DNA of 64,000 nt from RYN-230 sp963814645 (GCA_963814645.1 CAWFDX010000004.1:2666001-2730000); one strand, 5' to 3'; positions 17,044 to 26,344 are shown, counted from the stretch's first letter. The notes: generated by a model from the sequence alone, not told the origin. Program-made: numbers and translations.

Positions 17044-17961
17044 ATGAGGTTTGCTATCGCGATCCCACAGTTCTTCGCGGACGGCGAGTTCGACCCGGGC
17101 GCGTTCCGTGGCTATTTCGCCCGGGTCGAGGAGCTGGGCTACGACAGCGCCTGGGCGCAGGAGTCGGTGCTGGGCACCGGGCCGCAACTGGCGCCGGTCG
17201 AGGCGATGACCTACGCGGCGGCGTGCACGGAGCGGCTCCGGCTCGGCTGCGTGGTGTTCGTGTCCACCCTGTACAGCCCGGTACACCTGGCCAAGAGCCT
17301 GAGCACGCTGGACCAGCTCAGCCAGGGCCGGACCGAGATCGGCGTGGGCACCGGCGGCCCGGCGCGGCCGTTCGCCGCGTTCGGGGTGGACCCGCGCCGG
17401 TACGTGGCCCGGTTCACCGAGGGCCTGGCGCTGATGAAGGCGCTGTGGACCGAGCCGCGGGTCACGTTCGACGGCGAGTTCTGGCAGCTGCACGGGGCCG
17501 CGATGGAACCCAAGCCGGCCCAGAAGCCGCACCCGCCGGTCTGGATCGGCGCCAACGGCCCGGCCGCGCTGCGCCGCGCGGTGCGGCTGGGCGACGGGTT
17601 CTTCGGCGCGGGCTCCACCCCCACCGCGACGTTCGCCGGGCAGGTCACGATCGTGCGCGAGGCGCTGGCCGCGGCGGGCCGGCCGGCCGCGGAGTTCGGC
17701 CTGGCCAAGCGGGTGTACATCGCGGTGGACGACGACGCGGAGCAGGCCCGGACCCGGATGAACGCCGCGCTGGAACGGATCTACGGCCGGCGGTCCGAGC
17801 AGATCGAGGCGGCGGCCATCGCCGGTGACCCGGATCAGTGCGCGGCCGGGCTGCGCGCGGTGGCCGACGCGGGCGCGGAGCTGATCCTGTGCACCGCGCT
17901 GTTCGACCAGGCCGGCCAGGCCGAGCGGCTGGCCGCGGAGGTGCTCCCCCAGCTCGGCTAG
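17044..17961 (+). CDS. LLM class flavin-dependent oxidoreductase (luciferase-like)
   Basis: 305 residues from the ATG at 17044 (MRFAIAIPQFF); an alternative ATG three codons upstream is equally possible. The TIM-barrel bacterial luciferase-like fold is shown by FRGYFARVEELGYDSAWAQES, LRLGCVVFVSTLYSPVHLAKSLSTLDQLSQGR, IGVGTGGP and PPVWIGANGPAALRRAVRLGDGFF. Family members use FMN or the actinobacterial deazaflavin F420; the sequence does not decide between them. It follows the universal stress protein gene by 23 bases. Confidence 0.9.
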   Translation: MRFAIAIPQFFADGEFDPGAFRGYFARVEELGYDSAWAQESVLGTGPQLAPVEAMTYAAACTERLRLGCVVFVSTLYSPVHLAKSLSTLDQLSQGRTEIGVGTGGPARPFAAFGVDPRRYVARFTEGLALMKALWTEPRVTFDGEFWQLHGAAMEPKPAQKPHPPVWIGANGPAALRRAVRLGDGFFGAGSTPTATFAGQVTIVREALAAAGRPAAEFGLAKRVYIAVDDDAEQARTRMNAALERIYGRRSEQIEAAAIAGDPDQCAAGLRAVADAGAELILCTALFDQAGQAERLAAEVLPQLG

Positions 17962-18146
17962 CGGCTGGCCCGGTCAGTCCGTGGATGTACCGGTATGCGC
18001 CCAGGAATGGATGCCGGAAATCAGCCCGCAGCCCGATGTGCCGCCGGGCGGTGGCGGCACAGAATGGCGGTGCGGCCAAAGCCGCCACACCAACCGGTGG
18101 CCGCCGCGGCCGCACCAGAGCCGACCTATCTGGGGGCAGTCCCACC

Positions 18147-19430
18147 ATGACGGGCAAAGACGGGGAAATACACCAAGCTGATCATGAAATCCCGCTCGGC
18201 CGGGTCGTGCTGACCTGCCTGGCCGTGCTGAGCGCCGCGGCCGCGGTGATCCATTTCGCGGCCGCGGCCGACTATTTCGCGGGGTACTGGCTATTCAGCC
18301 TGTCCATGCTGGTCGCCGCCTGGCTGCAGGCGGCATGGGCGGCAGTCGCGGTAATCCGGCCATCCCGTGGCCTGCTCAAGTTCGGGGCGTGGCTGAACGG
18401 GCTGATATTGGCGCTTTACCTGATCACCCAGGCGACCGGGGTCGGCATCGGCGCCGCGCCGCACGCGGCCGGGCTGTCCGGCTTCGCCGCCGGGCTGAGC
18501 GCGGCGCTCGAAGCGGTGCTGATCATCGGGTGCGGCTGGCTGCTGACGGCCCGGCCGGATCAGCGGGTGCGGCGGCAGCGGCTGCTCACCGCGCCGGCCG
18601 TCACCGGGGGGATGACGGCCGCGCTGCTGGGCGTGGCGCTGGCCACCGCCGCGCCGGGGGCGGCGGCGATCCCGGCCGGGGCCAGCACAGCCGGGAACAG
18701 CACCACCGGGACCAGTGCAGCCGGGAGTGGCGCGGCCGGGTCGATGCCGGGCATGCGGATGCCCAGCCGGGCGGCCGCCGCGATCAGGCTGGCCAACAGC
18801 ACCCCGGCCGGGTACATCACCATGCCGAGCCCGGACATGCAGATGATGCCGGGGATGCGGATGGCCAGCGCCAAGCCGTGCGTGGCCACACCCAGCGCGG
18901 CGCAGCAGCAGGCCGCGGTCCGGTTCGTGGACGCCAGCTGGCAGGGCGCCAAGAAGTACCGCAGCCTGGCCGCGGCCGAGGCGGCCGGCTACCACGCGAT
19001 CACGCCGCGCGGCGCGCCCGTGGTGCACTACCTCAACCCGGCCTATTACCGGGCCACGGTGCGCGGCGGCCCGGTGCTGAACGCCGGGGCACCGCAGTCC
19101 CTGGTGTACGCGAACACGCCCCGGGGCGCGGTGCTGGTGGCGGCGATGTACATCACCACCCGGGGCGGGCCGACGCCGCAGCCCGGTGGCTGCCTAACCC
19201 AGTGGCACGTGCACACCAACCTGTGCCTGGCCCCCGGGCTGGATGTGGTCGGGGCGATCGGCCCGGGCCAGGAAACCTGCCCGGCCGGCTCGGTCAACCG
19301 GGTCACCCCGGCCATGATCCACGTCTGGTTCGTGCCCATCCCGGGCGGCCCAACCGCGATCGACGCGCCCGACCGGCAGGTGGTGCACGCCGCCGAGCAG
19401 GTGGCCGCACCGCGAAACGGCATCGCCTGA
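18147..19430 (+). CDS. Membrane protein with Met-rich motifs and an exported C-terminal domain
   Basis: 427 residues, not assigned to a named family. About residues 18-165 contain four to five membrane helices (VVLTCLAVLSAAAAVIHFAAAADYFAGYWLFSLSMLVAAWLQ, ALYLITQAT, AALEAVLIIGCGWLL, MTAALLGVALATAAPGAAAI). A Ser/Thr/Ala-rich linker follows, then two Met clusters (MPGMRMPSR near 197-205 and MPSPDMQMMPGMRM near 229-242), the kind of MxxM/MxM pattern that binds Cu(I). The C-terminal 180 residues form a soluble domain with YHAITPRGAPVVHYLNP, TQWHVHTNLCL and MIHVWFVP, including a paired His motif and a few Cys. The copper role is an inference. The ATG at 18147 follows GGGGGCAG. Its partner at 19450 is 19 bases downstream. 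Confidence 0.75.
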   Translation: MTGKDGEIHQADHEIPLGRVVLTCLAVLSAAAAVIHFAAAADYFAGYWLFSLSMLVAAWLQAAWAAVAVIRPSRGLLKFGAWLNGLILALYLITQATGVGIGAAPHAAGLSGFAAGLSAALEAVLIIGCGWLLTARPDQRVRRQRLLTAPAVTGGMTAALLGVALATAAPGAAAIPAGASTAGNSTTGTSAAGSGAAGSMPGMRMPSRAAAAIRLANSTPAGYITMPSPDMQMMPGMRMASAKPCVATPSAAQQQAAVRFVDASWQGAKKYRSLAAAEAAGYHAITPRGAPVVHYLNPAYYRATVRGGPVLNAGAPQSLVYANTPRGAVLVAAMYITTRGGPTPQPGGCLTQWHVHTNLCLAPGLDVVGAIGPGQETCPAGSVNRVTPAMIHVWFVPIPGGPTAIDAPDRQVVHAAEQVAAPRNGIA

Positions 19431-19449
19431 GCCGGGAAGGGAGACCGTG

Positions 19450-20433
19450 ATGAGCAACCTCCTCGACGCGCAGGCGCCGGCCAGCGCGGACGGCTGGCTG
19501 GACCGCCGCGACGGCGGGCAGGCCGGCGTGGCCCGGGGCTGGGCCGCCCTGGACACCCGGCGCTGGCTACAGCTGGGCCTGGCCGCCCTGTGGCTGGCCG
19601 ACGCGCTGCTCCAGGTCCAGTCGGTCATGTTCAGCAAGGCGTTCGGGCACACGCTGGCGGCCACCGCGGCGGGGAACCCGGCCGTCATCGCCGACCCGAT
19701 CACCTGGTCGGCGCGGCTGATCGTGGCCCACCCGACCTGGACCAACGCGACGTTCGCGACCGTGCAGCTGTTCCTGGCCCTGGGTATTGCCTGGCGGCCG
19801 ACGGTCAAGCTCGCGCTGGCCGCCTCGGTGGCCTGGTCGCTCGGGGTGTGGTGGATCGGCGAGGGGCTGGGCGGCGTGCTCAACGGGACCGCCGACCCGG
19901 TGACCGGGGCGCCCGGCGCGGTAATCCTGTACGCGCTGCTCGCGGTGCTGCTCTGGCCGACCGGCCGGGACGGCCCGTTCGAGGCGGCCCGGCCATTCGG
20001 CGTAGGACCGGCCCGGCTGGCCTGGCTGGCCCTGTGGGGCAGCTTCGGTTACTTCGCCCTGCTGGGCGCGAACCGGGCCGCCCAGGGGCTGCACAGCATG
20101 ATGACCGGGATGGCCGTGGGTGAGCCAGGCTGGCTGGCCAGCCTGGACCGCGGTACCGCGAGCCTGCTGGCCGGCCGCGGCACCGGCGTCTCGGTCGGGC
20201 TGGCGGTGCTGTTCGTGGTCATCGCGGCGGGCAGCTGCCTGCCGCCCCGTGGTGCCCGCGCCGCCGCGGCGCTGGCGGCGGCTGTCGCGCTGCTGATCTG
20301 GGTGGTTGGCGAGAACTTCGGCGGCATCCTGGCTGGCGTCGGCACCGACCCGAACACCGGGCCAGTCCTGGTGCTGCTGGCGGCCGCGTACTGGCCACGG
20401 CGAGCGGCGGTCGATGGCGCTGCGCAAAAGTAG
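19450..20433 (+). CDS. Multi-pass membrane protein, partner of the Met-rich protein
   Basis: 327 residues from the ATG at 19450, 6 bases after GGGAG; a GTG at 19447 is an alternative. There are seven to eight hydrophobic segments: WLQLGLAALWLADALLQVQSVMFS, TVQLFLALGIAWRPTVKLALAASVAWSLGVWWIGEGLGGVL, VILYALLAVLLWPTG, GVSVGLAVLFVVIAAGSCLPP and AALAAAVALLIWVVGENFGGILAG. Two similar halves each carry a W-x2-GE-x-(L/F)-GG motif (WWIGEGLGGVLNGTADPVTGAP and WVVGENFGGILAGVGTDPNTGP), suggesting an internal duplication. The function is unknown. It is tightly linked to 18147-19430 and 96 bases ahead of a two-component system. Confidence 0.78.
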   Translation: MSNLLDAQAPASADGWLDRRDGGQAGVARGWAALDTRRWLQLGLAALWLADALLQVQSVMFSKAFGHTLAATAAGNPAVIADPITWSARLIVAHPTWTNATFATVQLFLALGIAWRPTVKLALAASVAWSLGVWWIGEGLGGVLNGTADPVTGAPGAVILYALLAVLLWPTGRDGPFEAARPFGVGPARLAWLALWGSFGYFALLGANRAAQGLHSMMTGMAVGEPGWLASLDRGTASLLAGRGTGVSVGLAVLFVVIAAGSCLPPRGARAAAALAAAVALLIWVVGENFGGILAGVGTDPNTGPVLVLLAAAYWPRRAAVDGAAQK

Positions 20434-20529
20434 CGGTCCGGGGTACGGGCCGGTTGCTACAACCCTGGCTGGACCAGGCCGCGACCTGGGGTGGACGCGC
20501 ACCGGCACGGCCCGATCTAGGGTCGGGAT

Positions 20530-21795
20530 ATGACTGGCCGGGACGAACTGCGCCCGCCGCTGACCGACCGGCTGACCAGCCGGCAGTGGCTGGTGATCGA
20601 CTGCGTGGTGGCGGTGCTGGCCGCCGGGATCCTGTGGGTCAGCGTCGGGCGGCACGGCCTGCGGTACCACGCGCCGCCGCCCGGCCCCGCGGTGTTCGCC
20701 GTGCTGGCCACCGCCCCCGTCGCGGTGCGCCGGATCTGGCCGGTGCCGGTGTTCGCGGTGGTCCTGGTGGCGAGCAGCGTGCTGACCGCGTTCGGCCGGT
20801 CCACCGCGGTGCTGGACGTGACGCTGTGCATGGCGGTCTATACGGTCACGGTGCGCAGCCGGCGGCCGGCCGCGGTGGCCATCCTGGTGCTGACCGAGGT
20901 GTCGCTGGGCGCCGGGCTGCTGGTCTCCGCGCTCCCTGACCTGGTGCTGGTCGACCGGGTGCACGCGCTGCTGGCCACCGGGGCGATCTGGTTCGTCGCG
21001 GACAGCGTCCGGGAACGGCGCCGCTACCTGGCCGGGCTGGCCGAGCAGGCGGCGCAGCGGCAGCAGGCCGAGGCCGAGGCCAGCCGGCAGGCGGTCCGGC
21101 AGGAGCGGGTCCGGATCGCCCGGGAACTGCACGACGTGGTGGCGCACAGCCTGGGCGTGGTCACCGTCCAGGCCGGGGTGGGCCGCCGGATCGGCGCGAC
21201 CGCGCCGGCCGAGGCACTGCGTGCGCTGCGGGCCGTGGAGGTCACCGGGCGCAGCGCGCTCGAGGAACTGCGCCGCATCCTCGGCCTGCTGCGCGACGAC
21301 GACACGCAGCCGAGCCTGGCGCCCGCGCCGGGCATCGCCGACCTCGGTGAGCTGGCCGAGGTGGTGCGGGCGGCCGGGACGCCGGTCAGCCTGGCGGTGA
21401 CCGGGGACGTGGCGGCGCTGCCGCCGGCGGCCGCGCTCACCGTGTACCGCATCGTCCAGGAAGCGCTGACCAACGTGGTCAAGCACGCGGGCGGCGCGGC
21501 GGCGGCGGTGCGGGTGGCGGCCGGGCCGGGCTGGGTGCGGATCGTGGTGCGCAACGACGGCCGGCCCGGAGCGGCTGGCCGCGCGGGTGCGGGGGTGGCC
21601 GGGCGGCACGGGATCGTCGGCATGCGGGAGCGGGCCGCGGTGTTCGGCGGCACGCTGGACGCCGCGGCGGTGCCGGGCGGCGGGTTCCAGGTGACCGCGT
21701 TCCTCCCGGTGCACGGCCAGCCCACGGCGGAGTCGCTGGCCACTGAGCGGCCCACTGAGCGGCCCACTGCGCCGCCCGCGGGCCAGGTGGCATGA
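20530..21795 (+). CDS. Sensor histidine kinase, NarL/DesK type (HisKA_3)
   Basis: 421 residues. The N-terminal ~160 residues hold four to five membrane helices without a large external domain, so sensing is probably within the membrane. A coiled coil (LAGLAEQAAQRQQAEAEASRQAVRQ) leads to the phospho-acceptor ERVRIARELHDVVAHSLGVVTVQAG. The HATPase has YRIVQEALTNVVKHAGG (N box), VRNDGRPG and GRHGIVGMRERAAVFGG (G box). The C-terminus has a threefold TERP/TAPP repeat. It overlaps the response regulator by ATGA, so the two form one system. The preceding membrane pair is a possible input or target. Confidence 0.93.
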   Translation: MTGRDELRPPLTDRLTSRQWLVIDCVVAVLAAGILWVSVGRHGLRYHAPPPGPAVFAVLATAPVAVRRIWPVPVFAVVLVASSVLTAFGRSTAVLDVTLCMAVYTVTVRSRRPAAVAILVLTEVSLGAGLLVSALPDLVLVDRVHALLATGAIWFVADSVRERRRYLAGLAEQAAQRQQAEAEASRQAVRQERVRIARELHDVVAHSLGVVTVQAGVGRRIGATAPAEALRALRAVEVTGRSALEELRRILGLLRDDDTQPSLAPAPGIADLGELAEVVRAAGTPVSLAVTGDVAALPPAAALTVYRIVQEALTNVVKHAGGAAAAVRVAAGPGWVRIVVRNDGRPGAAGRAGAGVAGRHGIVGMRERAAVFGGTLDAAAVPGGGFQVTAFLPVHGQPTAESLATERPTERPTAPPAGQVA

Positions 21796-22448
21796 CCATC
21801 GGCGTGGTGGTGGCCGACGACCAGGCCATCGTGCGGGCCGGGTTCCGGATGCTCATCGACGCGGAGCCGGACCTGGCCGTGCTGGGCGAGGCGGCGGACG
21901 GCGCCGAGGCGGTCGCGGTGACCCGGCAGACCGCGCCGGATGTGGTGCTGATGGACATCCGGATGCCGGTGCTGGACGGCATCGAGGCGACCCGGCAGAT
22001 CACCGCGGCGGGGCCGCTGCCCCGGGTGCTGATCCTGACCACGTTCGATCTGGACGACTACGTGTTCGGTGCGCTGCGCGCCGGGGCGAGCGGGTTCATG
22101 CTGAAGGAACGCCCGCCCGAGGAACTGCTGGCCGCGGTGCGGGTCATCGCGGCCGGTGAGGCGCTGCTGGCGCCGAACGTGACCCGGCGGCTGATCGCGC
22201 ATTTCGCCAGCCAGCCGGACCCACTGCGGCCGGCCCCGGCGGCGCTGGCCCGGCTGACCGCCCGGGAGCGGGAGGTGCTGACGCTGATCGCGCACGGGCG
22301 GTCCAACACCGAGATCGCCGGTCAGCTGGCGATGAGCGTGCCCACGGCCAAGACGCACGTGAGCCGGATCCTGGCCAAGCTCGGCGCGCGGGACCGGGCG
22401 CAGCTCGTGGTGCTGGCCTTCCAGGCCGGCCTGGTCCAGGCCGGCTGA
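21792..22448 (+). CDS. Response regulator, NarL/LuxR family
   Basis: 218 residues. The receiver domain has acidic residues in VVVADDQAIVRAGFRM, the phospho-acceptor Asp in DVVLMDIRMPVLDG, the conserved Thr in ILTTFDLDDYVF, and Lys in FMLKERPPEELLAAV. The C-terminal LuxR helix-turn-helix is LTAREREVLTLIAHGRSNTEIAGQLAMSVPTAKTHVSRILAKLGARDRAQLV. It is translated with the kinase through a 4-base overlap. Confidence 0.95.
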   Translation: MTIGVVVADDQAIVRAGFRMLIDAEPDLAVLGEAADGAEAVAVTRQTAPDVVLMDIRMPVLDGIEATRQITAAGPLPRVLILTTFDLDDYVFGALRAGASGFMLKERPPEELLAAVRVIAAGEALLAPNVTRRLIAHFASQPDPLRPAPAALARLTAREREVLTLIAHGRSNTEIAGQLAMSVPTAKTHVSRILAKLGARDRAQLVVLAFQAGLVQAG

Positions 22449-22906
22449 GCGTCATCCGGGGCTGTATCGGGCCGGCGCTCAGGCCGTGGCCAGCTATGAG
22501 GCCTGTGCGCTCGCCCTAGCCGGCTGCTGATCACCACTCGGCACTGGCGGCTCCACCGGGTACCGCACCCCGAAATCGGCCGGTGAAGCTCCCAGAAAGG
22601 CCCTAACGGGGGCAAAATCGACTGACTTCATCTGCATTTTCGCTGATGAAAGACCCACCGCCCGGTATGGTATCTCCGGCTGTAGACATATCCCAGGAGC
22701 ATGCATATGGCTATGGGCGGGGGACGCGGCAGGTATTCGCCGTGTTACGGCGGGATATCTGTTACGCAGGGCGTGACGGTCCGATCACACTCGAGCCTCC
22801 GGCTTGCACAGGGCTGGGCCCGCGGCGGGCTAGGTCCAGCTCGAGGTGCCCGCTCAGGTGGATCGGCAGCAGACATCCAGCTGCCCCCGGACACGAGAGA
22901 GCATCG
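22449..22906. other. Intergenic region, 458 bases, no convincing gene
   Basis: The region lies between the response regulator and the GH16 gene. Two short frames (opening at 22646 and 22701) have no recognisable product. An imperfect inverted repeat, CTTCATCTGC/GCTGATGAAAG, lies near 22626-22652. AGGAG followed by ATGCATATGG near 22693 resembles a start but leads to a low-complexity Gly/Arg frame. Because GH genes in actinobacteria are often riboswitch-controlled I looked for a c-di-AMP (ydaO-type) or c-di-GMP element and could not support one. Confidence 0.5.
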
Positions 22907-24003
22907 ATGAGATCTATGTCGCCCCGGCGCCCTAAGCACTCTCACCGTAGGGGCCCTGAGACCGCTGCCGAGCCACTCGGCGCCATGGTTCCAGATGCCG
23001 AGCCGGCCGACTTGCCCGAGCCTGCGGCGCACCCGCGCCGGAAGCCCTGGCTCCTAGCCTTCGTGCTGCCGGTGACCGTGTTGCTGGCCGCCGTGGTGAC
23101 CCTCACCGGGCTGCACGTGACCGGCGGGGACGACATCCACGTGACTGCGGACGCCGGCAAGCAGGCCCGGCAGCACATCACGCCGCTGGACGCCAGCCCC
23201 AGTTGCTGCGTGTCCTCGGCCATCAGCAGCGCCGCGCCGGGCACGCCAGGCCGGTCGCAGTCGCACCGGCAGCACACCGGCACCGCCAAGAAGAACGTGA
23301 GCAGCAGCACCCGGACGGGCGGCATGACCTCGGCGCCCGGCAGCATGCCCGGCTGGCGCCTGGTGTACAGCACAAACTTCCCCGGGAACAGCCTGCCGTC
23401 GGGCTGGGACGCCTACACGGGCCAGCCAGGGGGCGACCCGTACGGCAGCTGGAACCCGGGCAACGTCTCGGTCAGCGGCGGGGCGCTGCACCTCATGGCG
23501 ACGTCCTCCGCCCAGGGCGGGGTGGCCTTCTACGGGAACCCCCAGACCTATGGCATGTACCTGGTCCGGATGAAGGGCGACTACGAGCCAGGCCTGTCCA
23601 TCAACAACCTCGCCATCCTGTGGCCGGCCGCTCAGGGCGTCTGGCCACCCGAGGTCGACTTCTTCCAGGACCTGGGCGGAGCCGGCAGAGCTTTTCCGCC
23701 AGCCTGCACGCGGGCCCGGACGGCAACGGCAGCTGCTGCGTGATCGGCAGCCCCAGCCAGGACAGCATCGGCACGCAGTGGCATACCTACGGCGTCGAGT
23801 GGACCCCGAGCGCGATCACCTACACGATCGACGGGCGGACCTGGGCCGCGGTGCAGCGCAGCTCGCTCAGCCCGCCGGCCCAGTGGCCCACCATCCCGAT
23901 GAACCTGACTCTCCAGTCACAGAACCAGGCGTCAGCCCAGCCCAGCGGCCGGATCGAGACGATGACCGTGGACTGGGTGGCCGAGTACGCCATGAACGGG
24001 TGA
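22907..24003 (+). pseudogene. Glycoside hydrolase family 16-like protein, frameshifted
   Basis: The ATG at 22907 begins a basic N-terminus and a membrane anchor (WLLAFVLPVTVLLAAVVTLTGLHV), then a Ser/Thr linker and a beta-jelly-roll GH16 domain (WRLVYSTNFPGNSLPSGWDAYTG, YGMYLVRMKGDYEPGLSINNLAILWP, VWPPEVDFFQDLGG). Near 23,680-23,695 the frame changes by -1: the continuation QSFSASLHAGPDGNGSCCVIG through TYGVEWTPSAITYTIDGRTWA and METMTVDWVAEYAMNG-like C-terminus lies in the second frame to 24003. GH16 enzymes cleave beta-glucans or related galactans. Unusually, the catalytic ExDxxE motif reads EVDFFQ, with Gln in place of the acid/base Glu. It is either a decayed gene, a miscalled base, or a non-catalytic binding form. 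Confidence 0.8.
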
Positions 24004-24161
24004 GCGGCCCCGGTTCCGGCCATGGGCGCCGCATCCCGCCTGTCCTGAAGATCACTCGGCCGGGTCTTGGTGATGGGTCGGCCCCTCGTCACGCTGGGCA
24101 TAGACTGAGCAGCGGCCCAGGTCGGAGCGGAACCTGGGCCGTTGCCTCGGACGGTGTCGTG

Positions 24162-24998
24162 ATGACGCGTGATCACCAGGAAGTCGATCTCGGACTGCTG
24201 GCCGGCGTAACCGATCGCGGGCTCCGGCACCACCGGAACGAAGATGCGATGGAACTGGCCGTTGCCCAGACCGGCGACGGCCCAGTCATCGTGGCCGTGG
24301 TCTGTGACGGCGTCTCCACCTCGACCCGGCCGGACGAGGCCTCGCTGGCCGCGGCGCAGGCGGCCGAGCAGGTGCTGACCACGGCGGCGGAATCCGGCGC
24401 GGACCTGGTCGAGGCGTCCACCCGGGCCGTCCAGTCGGCCGGGAAGGCCGTGGCCCAGCTGGTCGAGCCAGGCGCCAGCGTGCCGTCCGCCACGTTCGTC
24501 TCGGCCGTGCTGACCAGCGCGGCGGCCACGCTGTGCTGGCTGGGCGACAGCCGGGCCTACTGGCTGGCCGCGGCCCAGGATTCCGATGCCGAGCAGCTCA
24601 CCACCGACGACTCACTGGCCCAGGAGATGGTCAACGCCGGGCTGCTGCACCAGTCGGAGGCACTGACCTCACCGCACGCGCACGTGGTGACCCGCTGGGT
24701 CGGCGCCGATCCGGCCGAGGCGCCGCCGCACGTGGCGACGTTCGAGCCGCCCGGCCCGGGCGTTCTGCTGCTGTGCTCGGATGGGCTGTGGAACTACCAG
24801 CCGGACGCGGCTGAGCTGGCCAGCCTGGCGCTACCCCGGGCGCTGACCGACCCGCTCGGCGCGGCCAAGGAACTGGTCCAGTTCGCGATCGAGTCCGGCG
24901 GCCGGGACAACATCACCGTGGTGCTGGCCCCGTTCCCGCCCGCGGCCGGCGCCGGACCAGCCGACGCGGACGCAGAAGCCGACGCGGCAGGCGACTGA
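24162..24998 (+). CDS. PP2C-family serine/threonine phosphatase
   Basis: 278 residues from the ATG at 24162 (GTG at 24159 is an alternative). The PPM metal-dependent phosphatase motifs are in order: VTDRGLRHHRNEDAME (first metal Asp), VAVVCDGVSTS (DG metal pair), LCWLGDSRAYWL, VLLLCSDGLWNY and SGGRDNITVVLAPF. There are no membrane helices, so it is cytosolic. In actinobacteria such phosphatases oppose Ser/Thr protein kinases of the Pkn type and often sit beside FHA proteins; none is present here. A short acidic Ala/Asp tail ends the protein. Its stop abuts the convergent flavoprotein stop with no spacer. Confidence 0.93.
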   Translation: MTRDHQEVDLGLLAGVTDRGLRHHRNEDAMELAVAQTGDGPVIVAVVCDGVSTSTRPDEASLAAAQAAEQVLTTAAESGADLVEASTRAVQSAGKAVAQLVEPGASVPSATFVSAVLTSAAATLCWLGDSRAYWLAAAQDSDAEQLTTDDSLAQEMVNAGLLHQSEALTSPHAHVVTRWVGADPAEAPPHVATFEPPGPGVLLLCSDGLWNYQPDAAELASLALPRALTDPLGAAKELVQFAIESGGRDNITVVLAPFPPAAGAGPADADAEADAAGD

Positions 24999-26255
24999 TC
25001 AGCCCAGCACGGCGTCCAGCGGCACCAGCGGGTCGGCCAGCCGGGCCAGGTCGGCCCGCTGTCCTGCGTACCCGGCCCGGATCAGCGCCTGGATGCCGTC
25101 CGTCACGTCCCACACGTTGACGTTCATCCCAGCTACCACGCAGCCGTCCTGCAGCCAGAACGCGATGAACTCGGCTGACCCGCGCTCGCCGCGGTAGACG
25201 ATCTGGTCATAGAACCCGGGCTCGGGCAGCCCGGAGCACTCCATGCCCAGGTCGTACTGGTCGCTGAAGTAATACGGCACCCGGTCGTAGGACACCTGCT
25301 GGCCGAGCATGGACCGGGCCGCGGCCGGGCCGCCGTTCAGCGCGTTGGCCCAGTGCTCCACCCGGACCCGGCGGCCGAGCAGCGGGTGATCCACGTTGGC
25401 CACGTCGCCGGCCGCGAACACGTCCGGGTCGCTGGTCCGCAGGGCCGCGTCGACCAGCACTCCGTTGCCCACCTCCAGCCCGGCCGCCTCGGCCAGCGCG
25501 ACGGACGGCGCGGCGCCGATGGCCACCACGACCACGTCCGCGGGCAGGTCCGCCCCGCCGGAGGTGCGCACCCCGGTCACCCGGCCGTCCTGGCCGTCAT
25601 GCAGCCCGGTGGCGGTCTCGCCGAAGCGGAACTCCACGCCGTGCAGCCGGTGCAGGTCGGCGAAGAAGTCGCCCAGTTCCGGGCCGAGCTGCCGGTGCAG
25701 CGCGGTGGGCTCCGGCTCCAGCACGGTCACCGCGCAGCCCTTCTCCCGGGCCGCGGCGGCCACCTCCAGGCCGATCCAGCCCGCGCCCAGGATGACCACC
25801 CGGGTCTCCTCGCCAGGCGGCACGGCCATCGCGGTGGCCAGCGCCTCCGAATCGGCCGCGGTGCGCAGGTAGTGCACACCGTCCAGGTCGTCGCCGGGCA
25901 GGTTGAGCCGCCGCGGATGGGCGCCCATGGTGAGCAGCAGCCGGTCGTAGCCGATCCAGCCGCCGCTGGCCAGCTCGACCCGCTTGGTGGCGCGGTCGAT
26001 CGCCCGGGCCGTTACGCCGAGCTGCAGGTCCACGTGGTGCCCGGGGTACCAGTGCTCGTCGTGCACGTAGATCGACGACTTGTCCGCCTTGCCCAGCAGG
26101 TAGCCCTTGGACAGCGGCGGCCGCTCGTAGGGCAGTTCCAGCTCCGAGCCAAGCAGCACGACGTGCCCGGTGAACCCGTCCTCGCGCAACGTCTCGGCGG
26201 CTTTGGCGCCAGCCAGGCTGGCGCCGATGATCACGTAGGACGGTTCTCCGGGCAT
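24999..26255 (-). CDS. FAD-dependent NAD(P)H:ferredoxin/rubredoxin reductase-like protein
   Basis: 418 residues from the ATG at 26255, after AAGGAGTCCAG; eight upstream codons in frame are not needed. The FAD fold YVIIGASLAGAKAAETLREDGF, ELPYERPPLSKGYLLG, the NAD(P)H fold VVILGAGWIGLEVAAAAREKGCAVTVLE and DVFAAGDVANVDHPLLGRRVRVEHWANALNGG are diagnostic for the BenD/ThcD/CamA group that passes electrons from NAD(P)H to a ferredoxin serving a P450 or dioxygenase. A reductase C-terminal domain follows (YFSDQYDLGMECSG). No ferredoxin or P450 is nearby, so the partner is elsewhere. Confidence 0.92.
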   Translation of the reverse strand: MPGEPSYVIIGASLAGAKAAETLREDGFTGHVVLLGSELELPYERPPLSKGYLLGKADKSSIYVHDEHWYPGHHVDLQLGVTARAIDRATKRVELASGGWIGYDRLLLTMGAHPRRLNLPGDDLDGVHYLRTAADSEALATAMAVPPGEETRVVILGAGWIGLEVAAAAREKGCAVTVLEPEPTALHRQLGPELGDFFADLHRLHGVEFRFGETATGLHDGQDGRVTGVRTSGGADLPADVVVVAIGAAPSVALAEAAGLEVGNGVLVDAALRTSDPDVFAAGDVANVDHPLLGRRVRVEHWANALNGGPAAARSMLGQQVSYDRVPYYFSDQYDLGMECSGLPEPGFYDQIVYRGERGSAEFIAFWLQDGCVVAGMNVNVWDVTDGIQALIRAGYAGQRADLARLADPLVPLDAVLG

Positions 26256-26344
26256 CTGGACTCCTTCGTCACGACGCACCCCGAGCGGACCAGAGGACTA
26301 CCGACCGGGCTGACGGGTCTAACAACAGCAACACAGTTACCATC

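Noticed and set aside
22449..22906. c-di-AMP or c-di-GMP riboswitch upstream of the GH16 gene
   Set aside because: I could not identify the conserved core segments of either class; only a weak inverted repeat is present.
23670..23700. Programmed -1 ribosomal frameshift in the GH16 gene
   Set aside because: AGAGCTTTTCC has no X-XXY-YYZ slippery heptamer in the right phase and no strong downstream pseudoknot is evident. A deletion is simpler, especially given similar breaks in other genes.
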